Positions 46,701 through 54,800 of a DNA stretch of 64,000 bases are shown here, piece after piece. The first letter of the stretch is position 1, and each line of letters begins with the position of its first letter. The DNA is from Coneutiohabitans sp964457925 (GTDB lineage Bacteria > Zhuqueibacterota > Zhuqueibacteria > Zhuqueibacterales > Zhuqueibacteraceae): positions 96,287 to 160,286 of the forward strand of contig CAYWGH010000012.1 of the NCBI GenBank assembly GCA_964457925.1, in the 5' to 3' direction. The notes under the pieces were generated by a model that had not been told where the DNA came from, did no database searches, and worked only from the letters and a program-made list of their open reading frames with translations. Made by a program: the position numbers and the translations under genes.

Positions 46701-49656
46701 CAAGCCCCAACGTTTCGATGAACTCGCGCTCGCGATCCGCCAGCGCATCCCCCGGTCGAAAGACCTCCAGCACGCGCGCCAAGGGCGTCTCGAAATAATT
46801 GCAAAACTGGCGCACGGTCTCGATCCAGAGATCGAACGGCAGATTGAGCGGGTAACGCGCCTCCCGCAGCTTGTCGTAGGCTTCGCGAATCACATTCTGC
46901 GGCTCGGCCAGCAATTCCGCGGTGGTCGCACCACCGGTATCGTGCGCCGCCTTCTCTTCCAGCTTGCCATGGGCAACATAGTACTCCAGAATCTCATTGA
47001 CGACGTCGATATACGGCAGCGCGGTATGGGTGTTTTCACAGGTCAGGGCGATGTGAGGCAAATCCGGCCGGCGTTCGATCAGCGCGGCGTACGGCTTTTT
47101 ATATTTGCCCGTAAGCTGCTGACCATCGAGTTCATAAGACCCGGTGTAGGCATGGCCGCCATGCTCTTTCAACCATTTGTCCAGAAAATTGCCCCACACG
47201 CCCGGCTCGGGATCGACGAATTGCAGCAGATCCACATAATACGCCGCCGGGCTCAGCACCGAACGGCAGTGCTCGCACTCGCAGAAATCCATCGAGCCAA
47301 ATAGCGATTCCATGGTCGGGAACTGCTTGATCAATTCGTTGCGCACGCTCTCCCGCACCTCCACCGGCGCTGAAAGGCCCGCCACCTGTGGCTCGCTGTT
47401 CATTTTCTTGGCGATTGCGAACAGGTTGTAGGTGACGCTGCTTACCTGTCTGGCCTTGCGGCTGATCAATTGAGCTTCACCAGCCGGGGCCGGTCTGCCA
47501 TAGATTTTCTGGTACTTCTCCTCATAAAAAGCCACAAACTCCGCTTCCGAATACGCCGTCACGTCGTAGGCGGACTCCATGCCCAGATTTCTCAAGACGG
47601 GCATCGCCTCGTTGCTTGGGGTAATCTGATAGATTCGCTGCAGGGTCTTCACCTGCTGCAACTGCGGCTGAGCTGCTTTGAATTCCTCCTCGGTCATTCT
47701 GTTCTTGAAATATGCCTCAACAGGAGTTTCACCCAGCCGAAAGCCGTTTCTTGCTGAGCTTTTCAGCAGCCCGGCGCTGGCGGCATCAGCGAGAGGCTTG
47801 AACTTGTCGTCCGTCTCCAGCATCCGTCCGAGCACCTGCGTCGGGTAGCTCAGCCGCACCTTGCGCGCCATGTCTTCGGCATAGGCGGCCAACCGTTCCT
47901 CCATCGTTGGCGCGGCATAAGCGGTTGGGATCAGCTCATCGAGCTTCTTTTTGTCCGCCTCGGTAAGTTTGTTCCGGCGCCCGGCGGGAATTTTCGCCTG
48001 CGTCAATACCTCCGCAGCCCACGTTTCAGTCCGGTGGAAATCCAAATCCACGAGCTGCGCCGGGTCACTTATCTGCGTGCCGTTGATCCGTTTCTTCATC
48101 AACCGTTCAGTCATTCCCGCGCTGTTGCCGGTGAGAAACGCCAATTTACCCTGCCGTTGCAGCCTGCGGATTTGCGCCTCTTTCAAGCCAGCCTTGCGAG
48201 CTTTGTCCCACAATTGGGCAGCGTCGCCGCGATGATTGAGATACACCGGCACGAATTTGTCCTGCATCTGCTGGGACAAACCGGAGGTCTTCAGCAATGC
48301 GCCATAGGTCGATCGCGTCCCTGGTGCGGGAACGTGGAGACGGACGTTATTACTGAAGGTGTTGAAGGCGCTCTTGAATTCTCCGATCTGTTCGTCGCTC
48401 AGCTCCACGATGCCGGCGTTGCGCGCCTTTTTCAGCGCCTGCTCGGCCACCTCCGGTTCCACCTGCGCCAGCATCAATTTGTCCGAGGGAAGGCCCGCCC
48501 GCAGCAAGCCGTACAGCCCTTCCTGCGGCAGCTTCACCTCCGGATCGGCGCTGAGTCGCTCGGTGATGGCTGCCAGCGCAATCAGACGCGCATCCCAACC
48601 GGTGGCGCGGTTGAGTACCGTCAAATCCTGGCGCTCGGCGTTCTCGCGCGCTTCGGCCAGTTTGCTCATCTCGCCGATGTGCGGCGTGAGGTCTGCTGAC
48701 AACCGGCGATACTCCGCGGCAAGCGGCTGCAAATCGCCGGGCGCAACCAGATTCACGACCGTGCGTGTCTCACGGTTGGTATCGTTCAACGGCTTGGAGA
48801 GCGCGATCTCCTCATTCGTTGACTTGACCGCGCGCACTTCGAGACTCGCCGCTTGATCACCCGAGTTGTAGCTAAAGGCATACTGGCCGCCAGCCAATGT
48901 GCTCGTCTCCGCCAATAACGTGGCTTGGCCGCCAAAGTCGCGGCGATACAGGCGGAGCTTCAGATTTTCGGCGGGCAGGCCGTGATCCAGCACGACTTGC
49001 CCCTCGAGGCGGTGGGGCGTTGCTTGCCGCGCGTCAATGGGAATTTTGAGATCGAGAATTTCGAGAGGCTTCGCATTTCGGATGACCTCAGAACTCTGCA
49101 GCAGCCGGCCGTCTTCGCCGATGGCTGTCACCCGCAAGTTTACGGCATCCAGCCCGGGCAGCAATTCGTAACGAATGGTGTAATGCCCCTCTGCATCTGT
49201 GACGTCCTCGCCCAATCGAATCGATCGTTCGCCGGTTTCATGCGCGGCACGTACCCGCATGCCCAGCAGTGGGAGATCGTCTTCGCGCCGCACCTCGCCA
49301 GTGACGATGTAAGATCTCGAGGCCGGTTCCTGCTCGAACGCGCCCAATTGTTTCAACAATTCATTCAGTCGAGTCAATGTCCGATCATCCACCAAGCCAC
49401 GGCTGTTATCGCCCAAGCCAGACTGCAACTGGAAGAAGAAAACCAATTGCCGCGTTGCCTCGCCATAGCTCTCCTGCACTCGTTCGCGGCGCAGCTTGGC
49501 CACCAGCGCCGCCAGTTCTTCGGCCGAGGGCTGATCTGGCGGTGTTCGGGAGACGAATTGTCCCTGCTCGAACAGGAACAGCAATGCGTCCTGCAGGTTG
49601 GTGATGTCGCCAGCCGGTGAACTGGGATTGATGGGAGAAAGGATGGGCTTTAACAT
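40714..49656 (-). CDS. Tc toxin TcA component, giant N-terminal half
   Basis: This 2980-aa protein has AGAGGAT upstream of ATG 49656. N-terminal parts are a peptidoglycan-binding-like helical domain (about 15-110) and two CarboxypepD/transthyretin-like domains (about 115-300). The TcA/VRP1 core follows, with the family hallmark CECEHCRSVLSPAAYYVDLL near residue 790. Two PA14-like beta-sandwiches lie at about 1765-1995 (ITATYWFSADQSGVAF, YFEAPEDGDYEFTIVL). A neuraminidase-like region (RKIFLFPENWLEPEFRDD, FGRTYSQPHKYFYRRYAHQ, LYLFWVTF) spans about 2285-2440, and three 49-residue DUF5648-like repeats span about 2592-2740. There is no Sec signal, as expected for Tc toxins. Together with the downstream gene it totals 4256 aa, well above the usual ~2500-aa TcA. 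Confidence 0.9.
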   Translation of the reverse strand: MLKPILSPINPSSPAGDITNLQDALLFLFEQGQFVSRTPPDQPSAEELAALVAKLRRERVQESYGEATRQLVFFFQLQSGLGDNSRGLVDDRTLTRLNELLKQLGAFEQEPASRSYIVTGEVRREDDLPLLGMRVRAAHETGERSIRLGEDVTDAEGHYTIRYELLPGLDAVNLRVTAIGEDGRLLQSSEVIRNAKPLEILDLKIPIDARQATPHRLEGQVVLDHGLPAENLKLRLYRRDFGGQATLLAETSTLAGGQYAFSYNSGDQAASLEVRAVKSTNEEIALSKPLNDTNRETRTVVNLVAPGDLQPLAAEYRRLSADLTPHIGEMSKLAEARENAERQDLTVLNRATGWDARLIALAAITERLSADPEVKLPQEGLYGLLRAGLPSDKLMLAQVEPEVAEQALKKARNAGIVELSDEQIGEFKSAFNTFSNNVRLHVPAPGTRSTYGALLKTSGLSQQMQDKFVPVYLNHRGDAAQLWDKARKAGLKEAQIRRLQRQGKLAFLTGNSAGMTERLMKKRINGTQISDPAQLVDLDFHRTETWAAEVLTQAKIPAGRRNKLTEADKKKLDELIPTAYAAPTMEERLAAYAEDMARKVRLSYPTQVLGRMLETDDKFKPLADAASAGLLKSSARNGFRLGETPVEAYFKNRMTEEEFKAAQPQLQQVKTLQRIYQITPSNEAMPVLRNLGMESAYDVTAYSEAEFVAFYEEKYQKIYGRPAPAGEAQLISRKARQVSSVTYNLFAIAKKMNSEPQVAGLSAPVEVRESVRNELIKQFPTMESLFGSMDFCECEHCRSVLSPAAYYVDLLQFVDPEPGVWGNFLDKWLKEHGGHAYTGSYELDGQQLTGKYKKPYAALIERRPDLPHIALTCENTHTALPYIDVVNEILEYYVAHGKLEEKAAHDTGGATTAELLAEPQNVIREAYDKLREARYPLNLPFDLWIETVRQFCNYFETPLARVLEVFRPGDALADREREFIETLGLAPAEAAIFAGQNPLPRNTWHELYGFPSDIPFQNPTNVGNATLAVANSEARKLRKGLAVSYFDVSASVLSADSLNIQTIGTPDSGGNGQTLITLDGVWPSSPQDDDLLVCIEPEALRSAKALSRSLGVTYKEIAEIVQTGFVNPKLAELALLYKLGVGIRDARFYLDHKKLLGEDPSTLSSENQQRQLEVKAFAQELAKLAETFQVTTAGLEAELQGIPFDNILVLADPDTGCNFDLTTLQYADGTKAKPIDFLRINLFVRLWRKLDWSIEETDRALCTFIPQSALVDATKLPKWLATALIYLAHLKTLDERLKAGKQSRIKLLALWSDIATTGKKPLYAQLFLTRSVLKSDPIFDHPLGKYLQYFDTTDNVYKPFRWDPAQPENATTGNVPLKPHLLALQGALGLTAGEIRRIIEDANKSIDAAELSLPNVSQLYRYGLLAKALKLTVQELIALKQISGLDPFKPLHSDPLTDIKQDHLFVHTLRFVEVAEEVRDSGLKIEDLDYLLRHRFDETGKYRTNREGTLALLKTLAEGVRAIRAEHAAPDDPGAMSEETLRQKLGLVLPTEVVATFMAVMNRTAEFTATRSVASADQLHPADFAGEPSIFILPYNSIKNEQTLVCRGVLFEAQKTALKAGFSASLPAGQKATFETLLDEVQAKAQQQVHAFFDKHLLKPAPGVQPASGFLDAADFDLLFQPMPSGLTETQQQERVRQQRTRLAQAFFPYLQQRLIRQFVVQTMTAHTAADSVLVESLITDERLLAVDSKPLLSAFSEIGERGITATYWFSADQSGVAFTTQLRAGDTSIPAGKVSSPFRFAGAAVAELDGYFEAPEDGDYEFTIVLAKKDDEVELYRGDQLNPPIKKVATRDGEELTTPLITLEKGKRYPVGLVVKGLGARHVGLMVKSNTLPKATYNSCRLDGYLEVPTPGAYRFHIELDKQDAEAELRFEHLPDPVFLKGKATAANAGKLDEFLELKPGLLYRFSLDLKKLNGGGARLLVQGETLPKYGISQLTLYPLSTMAAAERATLLLSKALQLVQSLGLSEREIRYLLTHAGDFDGLSLSELPTQVVGDTPAEKAAATNRFTRFLRLAAYARLKRDLAAGTDDLIDVFEANGTGDLDKVYSLIAKLTRRDQTTIGDVAEALFAAPSFKSEKTLVRLWEALQVVERFGVPVASLKDWTRIVGTAATPVQRFEITRDLKEAIKARFETEAWQRVAQPIFDKLRQRQRDALVSHVMHQHGFARMEQLYEYFLIDPGMEPVVQTSRIRLAIASVQLFVQRCLLNLEKDVHPSAIINAKHWEWMKRYRVWEANRKIFLFPENWLEPEFRDDKTHLFSELEGALLQGDVSNDLVEDAFLNYLKKLDELARLDIAAMHIEDNDDPARRILHVFGRTYSQPHKYFYRRYAHQMWTPWEPVSAEIEGDHLAPVVWRDRLYLFWVTFMEKADQNTEKADQEAKPAQKTEEKGNEKTITNMTIPEVMKSALKLVANKKVEVQLHWSEYLQGEWSTRESSGFSAVISGTVPFTFAPSSVFIHVSKEYEAGEERGVYIHLGGAINQAFYVAGRNSAPEKDAYSAKPTNPFSANTEHANRYAGESALTVTFNQRVRNGHIANQIPFWRLYNENIQDHFYTTDAAERDRAIRDYGYKDDGVACYVLPGGDRTGIPLFRLWNDKAGDHFYTTKIADRDRAIRDYGYKDEGVACNVLPVGDSSGTPLYRLWNANVGDHFYTTDATERDRAIKEYGFTREDSDCAVILREEQSKTLDILGRQGAYTLLPCDNSLFALGISDEAHEKTPNSTGVKIVIESGMGEIASLVKPVFYQDNAHTLFIEPNVTERTIEEWQEWVTRTPQPEPEWREQNWWNEIKVIPELPEKFLIPDIRGPIGNGRDWLVNPATVLQFDNVLIGRNGQPGLHILNGKVAETIGRMPVNINPGSGFASNGMVVLADIGTFENNGLIQAPSGLNVVGGAGFNSALAKNFDELTRSGFGAGMPETGINGR

Positions 49657-49755
49657 GTTTTATCCTCTTTGGAATGAAATTTCATCATAGTAAAGTTTTG
49701 ATTCTGCACCTGCACTTGCTTGCGAGACTCAGATTTGACTGCGCATAGAACAGAC

Positions 49756-50256
49756 TTACCGGCTCGCTACTGCAGTGCCGACCGCCAGCGCCACCCACAA
49801 TAATGTTACCACCAGCGGTATCCAAGCCGCGAGTCGCGTCGTGCTAAAAGGTTTAGAGCGCCACTCGGCCAAGCTTTTGAAATCAAATGGGCCGATATCG
49901 CTCACCTTGCCTACTGGGGTATATTCGGGAATCCTCATGTGTTCAGCCAAGCGATTACCTACATCCTCTGCTTGCTTTCGGTAATGTTCCGCCAAGTAGC
50001 GATCCTGGGCGCCCATCATGTACCAGAAGAATGATACGACCACGCCCAATCCGGAAAACCAATCCACGTTGACCTCCCCGCCGGCCCAGAGAATCTTGCC
50101 ACCTGTGATGGCCGTTTCGATGCCGATGAAGTAATTGAAGCGGGTCCACATGCGGCTGAAGTGATCTTTGAGGTAGCCTATCTTGAGCTCGTAGTCTTTT
50201 TGAAGGAAGGCTCCAATTTCTGCCAATCTTTTGTCATCTGGCGTTTCTATTTTCAT
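49756..50256 (-). CDS. Small membrane protein of unknown function in the Tc locus
   Basis: This 166-aa protein has a well-placed AAGGA upstream of ATG 50256. The N-terminal third is amphipathic and charged (LAEIGAFLQKDYELKIGYLKD). Two hydrophobic segments follow, FNYFIGIETAITGGKILW and VDWFSGLGVVVSFFWYMM, and a final transmembrane helix is WIPLVVTLLWVALAVGTAV. The layout resembles the RipA-type small membrane proteins, but I am not sure of the family. It sits between the TcA and TcBC genes on the same strand; an accessory function in toxin handling or self-protection is conceivable. Confidence 0.55.
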   Translation of the reverse strand: MKIETPDDKRLAEIGAFLQKDYELKIGYLKDHFSRMWTRFNYFIGIETAITGGKILWAGGEVNVDWFSGLGVVVSFFWYMMGAQDRYLAEHYRKQAEDVGNRLAEHMRIPEYTPVGKVSDIGPFDFKSLAEWRSKPFSTTRLAAWIPLVVTLLWVALAVGTAVASR

Positions 50257-50361
50257 GGCAATTCCTTTTGAATGTGTTTATGGAGTATTGACAGGCTACG
50301 ACAAAATTCCCATTTTTTGCGCAGATCCCAACCCGACGAGCCGGTGCCAAAAAGAAAATCT

Positions 50362-50418
50362 CCAACGGATAGAAGATCCCAACGGTTTTTTTATCAGTTG
50401 GGTTTTTCTATCCGTTGG
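50362..50418. repeat. Nested inverted repeat (hairpin)
   Basis: The outer arms CCAACGGATAGAA (50362-50374) and TTCTATCCGTTGG (50406-50418) are perfect complements of 13 bp. Inside, CCCAAC (50378-50383) pairs with GTTGGG (50397-50402) around a T-rich loop. It is A/T-tailed and may act as a bidirectional terminator or be a dispersed repeat. Confidence 0.7.
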
Positions 50419-50574
50419 AAAAGTCTTTGCTTTTTTTTGCAAAGATTTGACTTGTAACAGATATGGCCAGTATAGAATCGAAAACACGAAAGCATTTCGC
50501 GACTTGAACGGCCACGGTCTTGGGTTTTGATCACTTATCTTTTGGTTCCTTGTATAAGTTTAGCGATCTGAGCC

Positions 50575-50618
50575 GGAGTGCAATGCTTTAGCATTGCAAA
50601 ACTGAAGTTTTGCACTCC
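50575..50618. repeat. Three-way-junction palindromic repeat
   Basis: GGAGTGCAA (50575-50583) pairs with TTGCACTCC (50610-50618). Within it are two perfect small hairpins: GCAATGC-TTTA-GCATTGC (50580-50597) and GCAAAACT-GA-AGTTTTGC (50596-50613). Three stems radiating from one point give a cloverleaf-like fold resembling mobile intergenic palindromes (REP/BIME-type) of large bacterial genomes. Confidence 0.7.
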
Positions 50619-50658
50619 GAAGTCACTTGGCTAAATTCATCTGGTTACTTTATATTCG

Positions 50659-51525
50659 TTACGCCTCTGCAATCTTCATCACCTGCCACGCCGCGCAGCG
50701 CCACTCATCATTTTCGCGCACAAACAGCCGCGTGTTCCAAAAATGGCTGATAACCTGGTTGCCGTCTTTATCGCGGGTGGTGGTCACGCGGCAGGTGAAA
50801 ATCGCGCGGTCATCATACCGGCGAACTTCGACCTGATCGCCGCGGCGGCCTCGGTCTTTGTTGGCGGGGACGGCTTCCAGGAACTGCTGCCGGTTCTGCT
50901 TCTCGCCGCTGGCGCGCACGATGGTGAAATCCTGATGCAGGAGCGGCGCTAGCTTGTCTTGCAGGCCGGCTTCTTCGGCTTGCAGGATGTCCTGGTTCAT
51001 GCGGGCTATGGCCGTGACTTGATTCGCTTCGTTTTGCAACAGATAATTGTAGCGCAATGACAAAGCCAGACCTGCTCCAAAAACGGCAAGCGCAATCCAC
51101 CAGGCGTTTTGAGGGAGAACGAAGATCAAACCCAGAAAAGTCCATGCTGCCAGCACGGCCGGGTAGATGATGCCCGCCGCGAACGGCTCATTGATGAAGC
51201 CGAAGACTTCGCGAGGCCGGCGCCCGAATTGCCCGTCACTGTGCAGCCAATTTTCGATCTGCTGTCCCGCCAAAATAAGAGCGCCGCATTTCTTGATGCC
51301 GTAAATCTCATAAGCGAACAACCCGAGTGTAATCAGGAAACCGAAGGCACCGATTGGCACAAAGAATCTCGTGAATTCACCCGAGGCAATATCTTTATTG
51401 AGCAGCAGAAAAATGCCGCCGCCGGTTGCAAAGGGCAGAAACGCCAGCAGCTTCGCACGAAAATCATCGATCGCGCGATAGCTGCTGCAAAGTTCTCTAT
51501 AAACGTCCAAAGGGTTATCATTCAT
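50659..51525 (-). CDS. Four-helix membrane protein with C-terminal SnoaL/NTF2-like domain
   Basis: This 288-aa protein starts at ATG 51525 with AAGGTG upstream; a longer ORF to 51657 lacks a ribosome-binding site. Four membrane helices lie in two pairs: LAFLPFATGGGIFLLL, FVPIGAFGFLITLGLFAYEI, YPAVLAAWTFLGLIFVL and WWIALAVFGAGLALSL. The C-terminal ~110 residues, from NQDILQAEEAGLQDKLAPLL to FWNTRLFVRENDEWRCAAWQVMKI, have the alpha+beta cone layout of SnoaL/DUF4440-type NTF2-like domains. It lies between the TcA-side membrane protein and TcBC. Its role in the toxin system, if any, is unknown. Confidence 0.65.
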   Translation of the reverse strand: MNDNPLDVYRELCSSYRAIDDFRAKLLAFLPFATGGGIFLLLNKDIASGEFTRFFVPIGAFGFLITLGLFAYEIYGIKKCGALILAGQQIENWLHSDGQFGRRPREVFGFINEPFAAGIIYPAVLAAWTFLGLIFVLPQNAWWIALAVFGAGLALSLRYNYLLQNEANQVTAIARMNQDILQAEEAGLQDKLAPLLHQDFTIVRASGEKQNRQQFLEAVPANKDRGRRGDQVEVRRYDDRAIFTCRVTTTRDKDGNQVISHFWNTRLFVRENDEWRCAAWQVMKIAEA

Positions 51526-51803
51526 GGTTTCACCTTGATAAATGTTGAGACACACAGCAATCGGCCAGCATGCGCCAGCACTACTCGACCGGCGCGTGGC
51601 TATCGAGCTGGCATACCAAGCCTCGACGAACTGTCGAATCTGGCCTTGTAAGATCAATTGATCAAGCTGTTGAATCTAGTCCATTTTTCCTCACATCTTT
51701 TATTATTAGATGAATGTCCCAACTATCTGTGTCAAAAGTTTCTCGTGAAGAGAAAGTAACGACCTATAGATAATTAGAGGCCGGCGCCATTTGATTCCTT
51801 ATT

Positions 51804-54800
51804 TTAGAATGTGATTGCTTTGTTGCCAGACCCTCCCCACTGACTCCAGAAAGTTTGTGCATCTATGTACCTTCTAGTTCCAGTTGCAGGGTCGCGTATA
51901 ACCGCGTTCCAAACCGACCTACCGTTGACAGTAACTCTTTCAAACTTGTCTACAATCACAGAGTGAAGAATTTTTCCATCTTTTAAGGAAACGATGGCAG
52001 ATTTTCCACGTTCAAGATGTTCGACCAGCCCTGCCGGCGTTAACTGAAAGTTCTCATAGAACGTATTCGCAATTCCACGAAGTCTCAGGAAGTTTGACAG
52101 TCGACTTAACGGCGTTCCTTGCGGAGTTGTCCTCAGCGCGTCAGCGATCTGACGTTCAGGTATGCTCATGCCTTTCACATCACGTAGAACCATGCACGCT
52201 GTGGCCGGTACACACGTATGCGGAGTCTGTTGTTTGACAAGCGCCTTGCTGCTGCTAACCGTCTCATCCGCTGCCCCTCTAAAGCTATCCCATAGCCTTG
52301 ATCCGGTTTCGGCAACGTCGTCTGTCAACCGTGTCGCACCTTCGGCCATTTCATCGGTCAACTTGGTCACCCCGCCTGCAACTTCTGTAATCACATGGCG
52401 GGTAGCGCGTCCGGCTTCATCGGAAGGTCCTGGAAGATCTATCGAACCAGCAGGATTCTCATCAAAAGCTCCTACAACAAATGAGCCACCATTATAGACC
52501 ACTGCGGGATTAAGCGCTAAAGATGTAGCATAGGTTAACCCCGCTGAAGCAATTTCACCGACCGCTATCGGCGCAAGCATAATTGCAGTTGTACCGGCCA
52601 AGGCTAAAGTCCAAAATTTTCCTTCTTCATCTCTATGCTTTGAATATTCGGCCTTCCAGTTTGCATGATGCATGGCCGCAGCCTGAAAATCTCCTCTTTT
52701 GCCTGCACGGTTAGCAGCTGCTAATTCGTCGCGATATTTTTGGTATTTAGGTGCCTTTTCTTTGGCTTTTCGCAAAAGTTCGACTACTGACTTTGTTCCA
52801 GAACGATCAAAAAAGACTAATGGATTGTCACGAGCGTAAGAGTATAGGTTAGCTCCGTCAACAGTTCCCTCAGGATCACAACTCACCCACCTCCCCAACC
52901 ATGCCGCATAATACCTCGCTGAGTGATAATTCAACCCACTCTCCTCATCTCGCTCCATGCCGGTGTAGCGATAGCGTTTCAAGCTCACCTCCGCCGCGCT
53001 GCTCCCAGCTTGAAACGAAGTGGTACCGTAAGGATGATATTCCTCATAAGTGATCACCGCGCCGTTCTCGTCAAGCTCCAAACAAGCCGAGCCGAGATGA
53101 TTGTCGAGTTGGTAGCGCGTCGCTATGCTCGGCAAGGTGTTGGCGGGCGCACTCTTGTCAATAGTCTTGGTTTCCACCAACGCAATGCGCTTTTTGTCGT
53201 CTATAATGTGCAAAGTCTCGCGTTCCAACTTGACCGTGCTCGAACCAATGGGACCGTCATGTTGGCGGAAGATCTCGAAGCCGCCCAAATAGATGCGCTC
53301 CTCAATCAATGCGCCGTTATTTTTCTCCACCACCTTGCGCGCGCGCTGTCCGGCGGCGTCGTAAACGTAATACGCCTTCATTGTGCCGCGTTCCACCACA
53401 TGCAATTGATCTTCGAAGTCCCATTCCATGTTGCTCAAGTGCGGCATTGCGGTCATGTTGCCGTGGGCGTCGTGGGTGTATGATTCAGTTGTCGAATTGC
53501 CATTGCCGACCGTAGTGCTGCTCAAGCGGTTGCTGTGCTTTCCCCCTTCGATCAAGCTGTCTTCTGCATAGTCGTAACTCCGCTTCCATGAGCCGCCATT
53601 GGCAATGTGCCGCATCTTCTCAAAGTTGCCCACCGCGTCGTATTCGTAGCGCTCGGTATAGTTTCGCAACGCTTGCAAATCGTTGGGATGCGCGCGATTC
53701 CCAAGGAAGGGGTAGTCGCGATAGTTATCGTCCGGCGGATTGAAATCGAAGGCCATCTGATCAATGTGCTCGCGGCCCTGGGCTTCGATCAGGCGATAAA
53801 GGGCGTCATAGATATAATTGTTTACCGGCGCGACCGGCGCGCCGTTGTTAATCGTTTTGAGAGCCGCGTCTTCGATGCGGGTGATGTTGCCCACCGGGTC
53901 GTAAGTGTAGCGCAGATCCTGCACCACCGTGGGATCGACAAAAAGTTGTGAAAAATCATTCTGTGTCGCCGGACGGGTGGTTTTCAATTTAATCAGGCGA
54001 AAGGTGAGCGGATCGTAATCATATTCGGTCTCGGCGCCGTTGCCATAAACGATCAGCTCGCGCTGGCCTTTGGCGTTGTAGTCGATGTTGGTGACGAAGG
54101 GAGTCCAAACCGGCTGCCCGTTTTTCTGCTCCCCGCGTAAATGGACCTCCACCTTTTCCAGCAGATAGGCTTCGTTGTAACCGGGGCGATAGACGCTGTT
54201 ATCCGGCGTCGTTACAGTCACCGGCCGGTTGAGGGCGTCATAAGTGGTGCGAGTGGTAAAACTGCCGTAGTTGGCAACAAGATTCTGCAGCCAGTTCACC
54301 GCTTGCTTGTAGGTGAGTAGCAGCTCGCGCCGGCTCTCCCGCAAATTGCCTTTGAAGTCGTAAGCCACGTTGGTAACGACGCCCGCGCCATCGAAAACCT
54401 GAAACACGCGCGTGCGATGGTTGTCTGTATCACCTTGACCTTCGCCATAGACGGTGCGCTCGGCCAGCCGCTCTACACCGTTTTCGGTGACATAGAGGCC
54501 AGTGGGGCGGCGCAGCTCATCATAAGTCATGCGGCGCAGAAAGCCGCGGCTATCCCACGCGCGAATCGGCTTGCCGGTCACGTCGTTCAGCATCCAGCGT
54601 TCGCCCGCCTCCATGCTGGCCTGGTGGATGCGGTTGCCGAGCATGTCATAATCGTAGCGCATGACGATGCGGCCAAGCGGGTCTTCAACCTTTTTGCCAT
54701 TGGCATCAAGAGCCTTGATAAAGATAAAGGCGTCACGCACGGCGCGCTGGTTGCCTTCGATGTCCAGCTCGACTCGGGTCGGGTATCTTTCCTCGATGAT

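Larger units (their letters stand above)
50257..50658 (-). other. Intergenic region between two membrane-protein genes carrying palindromes
   Basis: No gene is seen. It contains two separate palindromic elements (50362-50418 and 50575-50618), described individually. Confidence 0.5.
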
